DNA from: Aricia agestis
Lineage: Eukaryota; Arthropoda; Insecta; Lepidoptera; Lycaenidae
Direction: 5' to 3'
DNA length: 64,000 nucleotides
Assembly: GCF_905147365.1 (NCBI RefSeq)
Contig: NC_056425.1
Coordinates: 8,191,501 to 8,255,500 of the forward strand
This document shows positions 40,867-59,300 of this stretch, piece after piece (position 1 is the stretch's first letter; each line of letters opens with the position of its first letter). The notes under the pieces are model-generated. The model saw only the letters and a list, made by a program, of their open reading frames with translations. It searched no databases and was not told the origin of the DNA. The position numbers were made by a program, and so were the translations under genes.

Positions 40867-42784
40867 GCGTTTATTGCCAGTAAGTGTCGAGTGGCTCCCT
40901 TAAAACTTACGTCGGTGCCACGCTTGGAACTACAAGCTGCGCTTCTCGCGGCTCGGCTCGCCGACACTATGGGAAAGGAGCACACTATGAAACCTGTAAA
41001 TAGATATTTATGGTGTGATTCTAGTACGGTTCTACATTGGATTCGGGACGACGCGCGCTGTTATAAAGCTTTTATTGCACATCGTCTAGGGGAGATAGAT
41101 GAACTAACTAGTATTAACGAGTGGAGGTATGTACCCACCAAATTAAATGTCGCAGATCTGGCCACAAGAGATTCTTGTGATTTTTCCGTTTTTAACGTCG
41201 ATAGCGAGTGGTTCCGTGGCCCGAATTTTTTGTATAGCGATGAGTCGTTATGGCCAGCAGATTTCTTGGTACCGAGGGTCAATAAGGTAGATCTAGAGTT
41301 TGTAAATACAGTCCACATAGTCGAAAACAATCTACCTGCTGTGCCCGATCCGCTGCGTTTCTCATCGTGGCTACGGTTACTTAGGTCTACTTGTATAGTT
41401 TTTTCGTTTGTAGATATTAAATGTAAGAAGCTTACCGGTACTATCGACGGTGACTTAATGTCTAAGGCTGAACAGCTGTTAGTTAAATATGCGCAGTTAC
41501 AGAGTTTTCCCGAAGATGTACATAGTCTGAAAAATAATAGTTATGTAAATAAGAAAAGTAGGTTACTTACCTTGTCTCCGTTTCTCGACGAGCATGGAAT
41601 CCTGCGCGCCGGTGGCCGCATCGACGCGGCACGCGACGTCCCGGTTAGTGTGAAACATCCCGTCATACTCGACGGCAGGCACCACGTCGCGCGCCTTATT
41701 GTCAAACATTTTCATGTTCGCGCTGCCCATGGTAACCATGAGACAGTAGTCAACGATTTGAAGCAAAAATATTGGATTCTGCATATTAGGCCGACCGTAA
41801 GGCGTGTAGCTATCGAATGCATGCTTTGGAGGATTAGGAAAGCGCAACCCAAACCACCTAGAATGGGTGACCTTCCGGAGGCACGCTTGGCGCATCACCA
41901 AAGACCGTTTAGTTACTGCGGGCTCGATTTATTCGGTCCTATCGAAATTGCAATCGGTAGAAGAAGGGAAAAGCGATACGGCGTATTATTTACTTGTTTA
42001 ACTGTCAGAGCCATTCATATTGAAATCGTATCGTCTTTAACAACGGACTCTTTGATAATGGCTCTCCGTAGGATGGCGGCTAGACGAGGATGGCCGCTAC
42101 ACTTGTATTCTGATAACGGTACGAATTTGCGAGGCGCCGATACCGAAATTCGTAAATCTATTCAAAATTTAAGTCCCAACACATTACAGTCGACCGCGAT
42201 TAATTACGGCACAACCTGGACCTTTATACCTCCCTCCAGTCCGCATTGGGGTGGGGCATGGGAGCGCCTCATTCGAACTGTCAAAAGTTCACTTAAAGTC
42301 ATATTAAATGAGCGCACCCCCCGTGAGGAAGTTCTACTCACACTGATGGCTGAGGTCGAACAGATAGTGAACGGTCGTCCGTTAACGCATGTGAGCGTGG
42401 AGCCAGGGTCGGAGGAGGCCCTCACGCCTAATCATTTTCTTTTAGGTTCGTCGTCAAATTTACCGGTGTTAGGGGAGTTCGACAACTCCGATTTATTCTT
42501 ACGTAAGCAATGGCGTATAGCGCAACGCCTTGCCGATATGTTTTGGTCTCGCTGAGTAAAGGAGATGCTGCCGCAGCTGATCCCTAGGAGCAAATGGACC
42601 CAGGAAGAGACACCTCTGAAAGTAGGGGATTTTATCGTGGACCCGAATTCTCTGTTGGTTGCGGGGAACAGTAGAGGCGGTCATGCCAGGGAAAGATGAG
42701 CGCGTCAGAGTGGTGGACATTCGCACTAGGGCTGGAATTCTAAGACGCTCTGCGGCCCGCGTCGCACGTGTACCTATGGGCTAG
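40867..42784 (+). pseudogene. pol: BEL/Pao pol remnant: RNase H end plus integrase
   Basis: The frame is open across 40891-42555; the first listed codon is GTG, and sequence upstream is also open, so this is a fragment without its own start. The N-terminal part has RNase H-type motifs (LWCDSSTVLHWI, LNVADLATRD). The integrase part has a His-His-Cys zinc motif whose last position reads Cys-Met-Leu-Trp instead of Cys-x-x-Cys, then catalytic-type residues Asp346 (LDLFGP), Asp408 (YSDNGTN) and Glu458 (GGAWERL), counted from 40891. A TGA at 42553-42555 stops the frame where a tryptophan is usual, and a frameshift lies at about 42640-42650. The usual C-terminal segment (VRVVDIRTRAG) then ends at TAG 42782-42784. 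The domain order is clear; activity of this copy is unlikely. Confidence 0.9.
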
Positions 42785-42800
42785 GAGCGCTGTTCCAGCA

Positions 42801-42813
42801 CTGGGGTGGGGAA
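42801..42813 (+). other. polypurine tract
   Basis: CTGGGGTGGGGAA immediately before the 3' LTR, the expected plus-strand primer of an LTR retrotransposon. Confidence 0.75.
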
Positions 42814-43079
42814 TGTTGGCGACGCGACCGCCACCGTACTGCACCTTTTAGAAATGTAAAAAAAAGAAAGGAAGTTATGTTTTGTCTATGGCGAATCGAC
42901 GCCTCGAAATTCAACAGTTTTTTCGTGGTATGATATAAAAGAGAATTGTCGGCGGATTTTGGTTTGAGTCTATTTTAGTTTTTTCTGAAGTGTACTTATT
43001 TGTGGTCTTCCGTTAATATACTGAGACTTAACTCGTACATCTAAATTTTTATTTTAAATTCCTCCTCCCGTAGCCTACA
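42814..43079 (+). repeat. BEL/Pao 3' LTR
   Basis: 266 bases; relative to the 5' LTR it has two extra A in an A run near 42858 and six extra bases near 43046, plus about five substitutions. Confidence 0.92.
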
Positions 43080-43246
43080 GACGTTTTAGAATTTGAGGCA
43101 AACTAGCTCAATAGATGGCGCTCGAAAGGTACATAATTACATAGCAAGCCATCATCGATTTTAATATTTTCAGAAATAATGTGATCACGTGGTAAACTCG
43201 ACAAACAGATTAAGGATTAGCAGAGAGGCCATGTTCACCACTTGAT

Positions 43247-43344
43247 AAACAAAATCTTTAATGAATTTTGTATTATAATAAAATTATGTATTAGACCTAA
43301 TACATCATTTTATTATAATACAAAATTCATTAAAGATTTCGTTT
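43247..43344. mobile_element. AT-rich near-perfect hairpin
   Basis: AAACAAAATCTTTAATGAAT and TTTGTATTATAATAAAAT pair with ATTTTATTATAATACAAA and ATTCATTAAAGATTTCGTTT; loop around TGTATTAGACCTAATACA. Arms about 45 bases. Probably a small MITE; boundaries uncertain. Confidence 0.7.
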
Positions 43345-43474
43345 ATGTATTTAAATATGATGTTTGTTCTGTACTGTACGCAAACATAAAAAATGTATTT
43401 CCTCTAAAAAATACATTAGATAGAGTTATACATTAGACAATGTATAACAAAATACAGTATTACCCATACTTATA

Positions 43475-43720
43475 CAAAGTGTAACAAAACTAAGTAATAA
43501 TACTTTAGGGTGTGTATGTGTTCCTTGTATAGAGTTCACTGTGAAAGTAGCAGCGCTAAAAGACCAAATTTTTTCACTTTTGTATGGAGAAACTCGTTAC
43601 GCTGGGGCGCTCGCCCATACAAAAGTTAAAAAAAATCAGCGCTGCCACTTTCACAGTGAACTCTCTACAAGTAACATGTACACACCCTAAATTATTATCA
43701 CTTAGTTTTGTTACACCCTG
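43475..43720. mobile_element. Tc1/mariner-like MITE, TGTAACAAAA family, copy with TA duplication
   Basis: TA at 43473-43474 and 43721-43722; arms CAAAGTGTAACAAAACTAAG and CTTAGTTTTGTTACACCCTG, and TTTAGGGTGTGTATGTGTTC with its near-mirror. The centre GAAACTCGTTACGCTGGGGC is inverted relative to 27660-27918. Confidence 0.85.
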
Positions 43721-43750
43721 TATAGTTCATTGCATAAATATATACTTGTG

Positions 43751-43837
43751 CATGGAAAATACGCCAACATTATGAATATGCCATAAAATAGTTATAAAGA
43801 AATACTATATTATTTATGATATTGGCGTATTTTCCAT
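43751..43837. mobile_element. small hairpin MITE, ATGGAAAATACGCCAA ends
   Basis: CATGGAAAATACGCCAACAT and ATATTGGCGTATTTTCCATAG pair over 16 bases; internal CATAAAATAG/CTATATTATTTATG also pair. Confidence 0.7.
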
Positions 43838-43854
43838 AGAAACATGGAACTCAA

Positions 43855-43925
43855 AACTAACTCTTTTAGCACTGCTACTTTCACAGTGAAAATTGTAATA
43901 TATACGTACCCCAAAGTATTAATAC
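43855..43925. mobile_element. Tc1/mariner-like MITE, TGTAACAAAA family, end fragment
   Basis: AGCACTGCTACTTTCACAGT and ACGTACCCCAAAGTATTAAT, the right-arm phrases of the family. Confidence 0.55.
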
Positions 43926-44740
43926 CGAAGTCGATTTAAAATTCGGTAAAGTAGATTCAAAAGTTCTTAGTTACAATAATTTCATCATCGCCAGCTCCCT
44001 CTCTGCTGGAAAATATGGAGCTTATTTTATGACCTCAATGAGAAGGGTTCAAATATTTTTTTGTGTTTGGGTTTATTGCAATAGCTTTAATAAATAGCCC
44101 TTAACCCTGGGTCTACCCCATGACAATCACTTGTATCTGACGCTGCAGCATCACCTGGAATCTACTTATCACCCTCCAGAAGTTCAAAAACAAAAACTCT
44201 ACTTGCAGCAAGGTAACGTTTTTGACCCGCTTGACAAGTTTTTAATTAGATTATAATATTCATTATAGTTATGCAGATCATATTCATATTTTCTTTGTCA
44301 TTTTCAGGAATCTGTTCCTAAAAGAGACCCTTGGCCCGGGAAGTCTTCGCTTTGCTATCTATCCGTCTGTCTGTCTCCAGGGTGTATATTGTTACGAACA
44401 AAAAAAAACAAAAAACGGGACCTTCTTTGCCCCATTTATTGCATGATTATTATTGTGTCAACGCGGACAGCGGTATGTACCTATATTGTATGTTGACACA
44501 AAAATATCCATGAATTAAGTAACAAAAATGGCACATTCGTTTGCTTTCAATTTTAAATCAGAATAAAACTGCGGTCAGTCGCAGCCGACAACTTTTCTAC
44601 TCCTGTCGCAATCGAATAGCGATACTTCCAATATGGTATTGGCTTTAAAGTGTTGTTAAAAAACATAGCTCACCTCTCACTTTCGGTGCGAGCAGTTCGA
44701 GCGCTTCGCATAAAATGTTAATTATCGAGTTCGGTATCAT
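43926..44740. other. spacer, nothing firmly recognised
   Basis: A GTCTGTCTGTCTCCAGG phrase at about 44365 recalls the GGGTTCCG repeat. No gene. Confidence 0.45.
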
Positions 44741-44743
44741 TTA

Positions 44744-44873
44744 GGCGCAGCGTAGACGACAGAATATATTATGCAGTAACGCACACGTCTGCGTTACTGC
44801 ATATAATTGCATAGGTTCTATTTTCCACCGACTAAAAAGTGCGTCACGGATAATCTGTCGTCTACGCTGCGCC
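44744..44873. mobile_element. Harbinger-like MITE, 130 bp, TTA duplication
   Basis: TTA at 44741-44743 and 44874-44876; ends GGCGCAGCGTAGACGACAGA and CTGTCGTCTACGCTGCGCC perfect over 19 bases. A second inner hairpin, ATGCAGTAACGCA...TGCGTTACTGCAT, sits near the left end. Confidence 0.9.
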
Positions 44874-44876
44874 TTA

Positions 44877-45543
44877 ACTTGGTAAGTTAATAAATTCCGT
44901 GGGTATTGGGCATTTGATAAATACTTACCATTACCGCATTTTTTATACAAGTTTTAAGACCAAGTGCGCTATGGATCATAAAACTTGTAAGAAAAATGCG
45001 GCCCGCCCCGTTGCGCATTGTCACAATGTGCGCGAACCTTAACCTCTCAACCCCCATAAGGACACCGGCGACCGCGATAATAGAAAGCCATTGTCTCCTT
45101 TTTCCACGATCGAGGGATGCTTCAAGAATCCAAGGTACGTGTTCAGCCCGTAACTTCGTTTTACAAATATTTTATTCCATTTAAGGAGGGAACCATAAAT
45201 TTTTTGTGGAAAAATCACTGACTTGTAAGTACTACGTACGTAGTATTTATCAGTGGGAAAAATCTACTTATCCTTAGTATGTCCTTTACTACAAGGCATT
45301 AAATATCTAACTTTCCAATTTTTAAAGGTCGGTTGGGTGGTTTAAAAGAAATCATACTTCGGCATCTATCATCTATGGATGTTGATCACACTGAAAAGTG
45401 GTGAGCTTTTTCTCCGAAGGAATTCTCCGTCCATTGTTATCAAGGTATGAGTCAGAAAACATGTCATATTTTATTCTTGTTTTGTTTCATTTTGAAATTA
45501 AATAAAATGAACAGAAGAGACTGATACCTATTTGTAATGAAAT
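44877..45543. other. spacer, nothing recognised
   Basis: No gene or bounded repeat. The phrases AAACTTGTATAAAA/AAAACTTGTAAG near 44940-44990 are weakly palindromic. Confidence 0.5.
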
Positions 45544-45546
45544 TAA

Positions 45547-45861
45547 GGTTGGGTTGCACCAACTAACTTTAACTATAACTGTAACTTTAACATAATTACA
45601 ATGCAAAATGTCAAATCTTTGGTTAAAGTCTTGGTTAAAGTAAAAAATGGACGCCATATTTAACCAAGGCTTTAGATGCACGTGGCAAAAAAAGAAACTA
45701 ACGGTGTCATCATACAAAAACGCCATTTTTGACAGTTCTCCTAGCCTTGTCGGACCAGCTGTCATCTGTCAAATTCTGTGGTCAAAGTTAAAGTTAGCCT
45801 TAACTATAACCATAACTTTGACTATAACTAACTTTAACCACGCCTCTGGTGCAACCCGACC
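45547..45861. mobile_element. Harbinger-like MITE, GGTTGGGTTGCACCA ends, TAA duplication
   Basis: TAA at 45544-45546 and 45862-45864; ends GGTTGGGTTGCACCAACTAA and CTCTGGTGCAACCCGACC. Both arms carry AACTTTAACTATAACTGTAA-type runs. The centre holds a second palindrome sharing GACAGTTCTCC/CATCATACAAAAACGCCATT with the MITEs at 49649 and 50434. Confidence 0.85.
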
Positions 45862-46044
45862 TAAGAGAACACTCCACTAACGCCATCTAGTGACTACAAC
45901 GAAAACAACAGGAAAAGCACTTGTCAGTGCACATGCCATCAGGCTATCCTTGTGCTTGTTTCTCAGTAAATAAAAATATGCGATATAGTAAATTTAAAGG
46001 CGGTAAATATAAAGTCTTGTTATATGAAAATATTTAATTCTACC

Positions 46045-53364
<7,320 letters not shown>

Positions 53365-54146
53365 TTTACTATTTTATGAGTGAAAAATATTTAATCTAAT
53401 TTGTAAAAGAGTTCTAAAAACTTTAATTTCATAAAATGTTTGCGCACAGTTGCACCGTGTTTGTTATTTTGTTTCCTTCTATCAGCAATCTGTAATCTAT
53501 GGTTAATGGTGTTCTTCTTCTTCAACTACTTCTTCGCTTTTTTTTTTCATAACATGGCGCTCGGCTTTTTAACCATGTCCAGTGTCAAGTAAAATATGAC
53601 GGGAAAATGAAATTTTTCGTGAAAAGTTTACAAAATTTAAAGTAGTTTTTCCAGATAATCGTCAAGTCGAAAGTCTAAAAAAGTGGTCAGTAAAGTCAAC
53701 GAGTCAAGTCAGTTGTTTTAGTAAAGTAGTAGACCCTATATTAAAACTTTCAATGGAGTTTTGGAGGGAACACAAAATGGCACGTTTCTTGAAGTTGTAT
53801 CACTTGCCCACACTTGTGCATGACATCGAATATTTAATGGTTAATATATAAAAAATATAATATAATATAAAAAATATTCTACCAACATTACACATTAAAA
53901 ACCGAAATAACACAATTTTAAGAAAATAATAATATAAAAACACAATGTCACTCTTTCGTATACCCAGCAAAACTCCCCTCTTCGCCTTCTCAAAATAGAA
54001 AAGCAGTTCACACTTCACAGCTGATGAGTGCTGAGTTTTGACGTTCATAGACAACGAAAAGTTGTTGCTGTTGTGTTGTGTGTTATTGGCAATTTGGTAG
54101 AATATTAACCATTAGAATATATTTTATTCGTTATAACGTGCACAAG
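53365..54146. other. RPB5 upstream region, nothing bounded
   Basis: Should include the RPB5 promoter and 5' UTR. No TATA box or other element was convincingly seen; a T-rich run lies near 53537. Confidence 0.45.
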
Positions 54147-54154
54147 ACCCCTGG

Positions 54155-55024
54155 GCCTAAAGATGGGCAGGTGGGTAAAAATCGGGTAGGTAAAAATTGG
54201 TGGAATAGGTAAAAATTAAAAAATACCCATTCTTACCCGGTATAAATTAAAAATACCGGGTAAATATTGACGAGTCTTTAAATATATGTAAAACATTACT
54301 TTATTGGCTAAACCCTTAATATTGCGATTTACTATGTAAAATTTTAAGTTATAAAACTCAAAATTTTAATTTAATATTAAAAATAACAAACAACATTTAA
54401 AAAAGGCACAATAAAGAAAAAATTTAATCATTATAATTATTATTATAATTTTTACAACTCTTGTCGTGCACGATTTATATATTATTATGTAACACTTTTT
54501 TAATCGCTATATACAAGATTTAGTACATGTAAATAATAACAAAAATATATAGTATGTGAATAATTACTATAACAATGATTTTGAATTTCGCTTCCAAGTA
54601 ATAATCTAGATAATAATGCAGGTATAAAAAATAAAATTTACGCATACTCGTGTACTGCATACATATAATATCTAGTCTTCATAATTTAATTAAAAAAAGA
54701 ACTTAATCAAACCAATAATATTATTGTGTATTTAAGTTGTATAGGACACCACTTGAATCCACCAATCACGAGCAGTGTATTTCCTCAACATCGACTACGT
54801 AAGCAATGGCCGCTCGTGATTGTTGGTGTATTTAGCGTAAACGCCATTTTTAACAGTCATTTTTATTTATCAGAAGGGTCACATTATCTGTTTTAGCTAA
54901 TATTTTAGAGATATAAACTGATTTTAATTTTTACCCGGTATAAAATGAAAATGGGTGGGTAAAAATAGGTATAAATGGGTATTTACCCGAGCCTTGGGTT
55001 TTTACCGGGTAAATGCCCATCTGT
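54155..55024. mobile_element. probable hAT-type element, AGATGGGCA ends
   Basis: ACCCCTGG at 54147-54154 and 55025-55032. Inverted blocks AAGATGGGCAGGTGGGTAAA and TTTACCGGGTAAATGCCCATCTG lie at or close to the ends; six extra bases separate the left duplication from the inverted repeat. The interior repeats GGGTAAAAAT-type phrases, and an inner pair of mirrored blocks (CCAATCACGAGC, GCTCGTGATTG) near 54760-54830 looks like another small insertion. Confidence 0.6.
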
Positions 55025-55190
55025 ACCCCTGGCACATGTATAGTACAAATGTAGGCAATGTATGCTGCAACTTGCAAGTTGCAACTTCCAGAAACGTGCT
55101 TTTTTGTATATATTATATTTTCCTCCAAATCTCCTTAGTCCGTCGGAAATTTCAGTAAAGTGTCTACCACTTTACTGATACCATGAAAAA

Positions 55191-55550
55191 CGCCTCCGTG
55201 GTCTAGTGGTTAGGGCGCGGCTCTCGACTCCGGAGGTCGGGGGTTTGAATCCCGCATTGGAAACATATTGTTATTTCCAAGTTTGGTTAGGACAATGCAG
55301 GCTGATCACCAGCTGATTGTCTGACAAGTAAGATGCTCCATGCGTCGGATGGGCATGTAAAAAGTCGGTCCTGCGCCTGATCTCTCGCCAGTCGTGTCGG
55401 TCTTCCGTCCCACTGGCTTATGAGAGTGAAAGGAAGAGAGAGTGCTCTTGTGTACTGCGCACACACTTGGGCACTATAAAATACTCCTGCGTAACAGGCC
55501 TGGTTTCAAATAAACTGGCCACCGTCACCAAAACCGGTGTGCGGAGTATT
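55191..55550 (+). mobile_element. tRNA-derived SINE, copy 3, full length
   Basis: Head CGCCTCCGTGGTCTAGTGGT (A box) and GGGGTTTGAATCCCGC (B box with one change), then GGACAATGCAGGCTGATCAC, ATGTAAAAAGTCGGTCCTGC and CACCAAAACCGGTGTGCGGA, then an AT tail. The anticodon-stem region does not pair well, so it is a SINE head and not a tRNA gene. Confidence 0.88.
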
Positions 55551-55685
55551 TAATTATTACTTTAATGAATTGACCGACTTGACTCCTTGACTGTTTTGAC
55601 ATAAATTTCTTTAGAGTTCAAACTTGACGATATTATAGTGAACTGTAAAACAATGATATAAGAAAATATATCGTCTCAAGTCATA

Positions 55686-56064
55686 GACTGGGTTGCACCA
55701 ACTAACTTTAACTTAAACTGTAAATTTAACTTTATTTTTAACTTTAACTACAATGCAAAATATTAAATCTTTGGTTAAAGTTAAAAATTGACGCCATCAA
55801 GACGCCATATTTAACCATAGTATTTAACCATAACCATAGAGCTCGACAAGGTTTTATATACATGGGGCGAAAAAAAGGAACTAACGCTGTCATCATACAA
55901 AAACCGCCATTTTTGACAGTTCTCCTTTACCAGCAGCGCCCCCGCCTACGCGCATTTATATGTTGGATCGCTGTTATCTGTCAATTTCTCCGGGAAAAGT
56001 TAAAGTTAAATTTACCTTAACTATAACCATAAATTAAACTCCACGCCTCTGGTGCAACCCTGTC
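55686..56064. mobile_element. MITE, GACTGGGTTGCACCA ends, with internal MITE
   Basis: GACTGGGTTGCACCAACTAA and CCTCTGGTGCAACCCTGTC; ATA flanks both sides. The arms have AACTTTAACTTAAACTGTAA-type runs like 45547-45861. An insert-like centre from GCTCGACAAGGTTTTATATA to TTTACCAGCAGCGCC belongs to the CAAGGCTTTA family. Confidence 0.75.
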
Positions 56065-56315
56065 ATAGTCAATTTTGTATGCGGCAAAGTACACCCCCAG
56101 GCGTCAGTGCCAAAAGCCAACAAAAAAATCTTGAATCTCTCAAATTCAGAAATTTTGACCTGTGACATTGCCTGTGACATATAAATAATCTGTGACCTGT
56201 GATTTTGACTTTCGCATTTTCTAAAAATTTGTGAATTTATTTCATTTTTGTATTCATTTTGTAATATACCTTTGAAATAAGTAATAAGTTTAGTTAAGCA
56301 AGAATCTTATATAAA

Positions 56316-59300
56316 ATGGCAGGAATTAAAGGTAATTTTTGCCATTTAATGTTAAGAGAAATCCTTTCCCTTTTCAATGAGTCATAGTTTGTTATCACAA
56401 ATTGTATATTTATAAACATTGTCTAATAATTCTTATTTCTTTTTCATAATGCTGTTTCGGACGTACCTATATTAAATGGTTTCAACACAAGGGTAAGTTC
56501 TTAACTGTCGACATAGTCAACAAATTAACAAATTTTAGCCAACACTATTTCATGTTTTTAACACAAAGACAACAGCAATCACTCAATCATTTTTAATTTA
56601 AGACCTCTGTTTAATTACAAAAAAGGAATATTATTATATTGTTGTTTAATTAATTATACACTACATAAGTACCGTAGTTAATTGAGATTTGAGATTGACA
56701 TTGATTTCACAATACAATTATTGTTACAGATTGGCACAATAGATATTTAAGTCATAATTTATTTATTTAAGTATGTCAATTGTTTAAAAAAGCGAGTGTT
56801 TTCCTTTGCAACAATAATGTTGCGCTTAGAACAGATAAAAACATTTTGCTTTTACTGAACTGATCGTTGTATATTTCATTACTAAACAATATTAATTTTA
56901 ATCAATACTTAATATTGTTTCATTCTTTTTTGATTCACATCAGAACATGAAGGTATCTTTGATTCATTAAAAAATATAAATAGTGCACCAATTAATTAAA
57001 GATTATAATTAATGGGTTATACAATGGGTTGTCCCATATAATATTGCTATTGTGAAATTGGGATACTCATTAAATATTTTTCTTTTGCAGGTTGGTGTCC
57101 TTGGCTTTTGCTGGATCCATTGGAATGACATTTGTTATACTAGCATGTGCCTTACCACAATACAAGTAAGTATGTTCTACATACCTGCACAAGATCATTA
57201 TTTTATACAAGACTATGTTGAGAAGATGTTGTTTGTGCTCCAGAACCATATTATTAAAATAACTGCAACAGTAGGTACTGTTTGTCTCCCTTTAAACATG
57301 AAGAATACTCTATATTTATTTATGTAATATGGAAAACTTACGGCTGAGTAATGTCGGTGGCAATTTTATGTGTAACTATCAGATAGCCAATTAGGTACAA
57401 GTTTTCACCTCTAAGCCCGGGCGCGCAATAGCGGCCAAACCGCAGTGGCCAGGTCGCGACGGCCATCGAGATAGATACCTTAGTATGAAACCGCCATAGA
57501 CCACGAAACCATACTATCGAGGGCGGCCGCGACGTGGCCGCTAGTGAGCGCCTAGCCTAAGTAACAGAAACAATTAAATACATGATATATAAACAGTTTT
57601 AATTAGATACAGAAATGTTTTTTAAGTAAGATACATAACAAAAACAAGTAAAGCAAAAAGTTTAAAGGATAGTTTGACCAAAAACCAAAAAGAAGAACAT
57701 GTTAACTACATAGTACAATTTAACATAGTATTGTGGTTTGAACAGATACAAATTTAGGAAATCAAGTTGTCAATAAATTTATAATTTACTATACAGTGTG
57801 TTAGTGTAAACACCATTCCTTGAAACCATCAAATGAACCCGTCAAAATTAACAACTTTTTCTATGAGAACTATGCTGGGAACTCAAAAAAATCCGTCTTC
57901 TTATCCTTACAAATTGCCAATCCAGGCAATTTGTATGGGTATGAAGAGGGCTTTATTTGAGTTTACACTAACCATATGGCTATATAATATGGTCCATATT
58001 GGCTATTGGCTAGCTAAGGTCTTCTTATTAAATTTGTAAATAAAAGTAGTACTCTTATAAATAAAAAATAAAATAAAATAAGCCTTTATTCAGACACTTA
58101 CATTTGTTTATTTAACATTTATAAAATAAAATAAGCCTTTATTCAGACACTTACATTTGTTTCTTTTACATTTCTATACTTTATACATTAATTTTTCTTA
58201 ACTAAATCTGATTGCCTTATGGCAAAGGCCTCCCCTAAACTCTCCCACAATTGTCTATCCATAGCCTTCCTGCTCCATGTTGTACCTGCTATTGCTTTTA
58301 TCTCATCCTCCCATCTTTTCTTTTGCCTTCCTCGTCTTCTTTTTCCTTCTCGTGGGTACCATAGAGTGACAACTTTGGCCCATTTGTTTTTTCTATTTCT
58401 TATAATATGTCCTGTCCACTTCCACTTTAGCCTCTTAACCGTATATGCCACATCTGTTACCCCAGTTTTTGTCCTTATTTCTGTCAGTTTAATTTTTTCT
58501 TTTAGTTTGACGCTTAACATACTCCTTTCTATGCTATTCTGACATACCTGTAGGGATTTACGTTGTTTTTCCGTTAATGCCCATGTCTGGCAGCCATATG
58601 TCATGCATGGCAATATGCAGGTGTTAAAGATTTTTTTCTTGTCTGTCATTGAAAACTGGGGATTTTTCATTATCTCTTTAAACGACTAGTATCTCTTCCA
58701 GGCATTGTTTATTCTTAAATCTATTTCTTTCTGTATGTGATCTTCTGGTAAAATTACTTATTTGGCCTAAATTTGTATATTCGTTTACATATGCTATTGT
58801 GTTGTTATTTACCTTTATCTCCTTCTGTTCTCCATTGGTCATCAATTTAGTTTTTTCTGTATTCATTGAAATAGTACTCTTAATAATTATGAAATCTAAA
58901 TTTGCAAAATATGAAATTGTAAATTATGAAAAAACATGAAGCAGACAGTTAATATTATGGTTTGCTTTAACCTCACTGCATAGTAATTGTCAATAAGGAA
59001 GCATTAATTTTTAAATTTTGCAATTAAGCATTAATTTTTTAATTTTTGATTTCATTTAGCAATAAGGAAGCAAAAATTTGGAGCCCAAATATTATCACTA
59101 AATATTACTACTTAGCATTTTGCCTATCCATATATTTTGACAACTGTTATACACTTACAGTAATTTCTTAATTTAATAATAATTAATTTATGATATATAA
59201 AACAGACACTGTACATAAAGACAAATTATGTACAAAATTAAAGTAATTATAGTTCTACCAGAATCTGATGGCAAAAAGTGAGAAAAGAAATTGACTCTAG

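Larger units (their letters stand above)
40582..43084 (+). mobile_element. BEL/Pao LTR retrotransposon, internally deleted
   Basis: Target duplication GACGT (40582-40586 and 43080-43084). LTRs begin TGTTGGCGACG and end CCTACA, matching the TG...CA rule. Gag, protease and nearly all of reverse transcriptase are missing: the sequence goes from the primer-binding site straight into the RNase H region of pol. The LTRs differ by about five substitutions and two small indels, so the insertion is fairly recent. Without gag and RT this copy could move only with proteins from elsewhere. Confidence 0.93.

Noticed and set aside
40891..40893. GTG at 40891 as the start of a 554-residue protein
   Set aside because: The frame is open upstream and GTG is not a normal start in insects; the segment is an internal fragment of a BEL/Pao polyprotein.
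44741..44950. minus-strand frame ending in a CALLHNI-like phrase resembling Harbinger transposase C-termini
   Set aside because: It overlaps a 130-base palindromic MITE with exact TTA duplications, and the surrounding residues have no transposase pattern.
55191..55265. a functional tRNA gene on the plus strand
   Set aside because: A and B boxes are present, but the anticodon stem does not pair properly, and the same head with the same 280-base body occurs at 16341 and 24620, so it is a SINE head.
56455..56495. microexon before AAGGGTAAGT in VPS55 intron 1 that might restore the frame
   Set aside because: The donor is good, but no AG acceptor lies upstream within the stretch, and the translated residues do not fit the family.
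58219..58542. 107-codon plus-strand frame with hydrophobic stretches
   Set aside because: It is the antisense shadow of the LINE reverse-transcriptase C-terminus.
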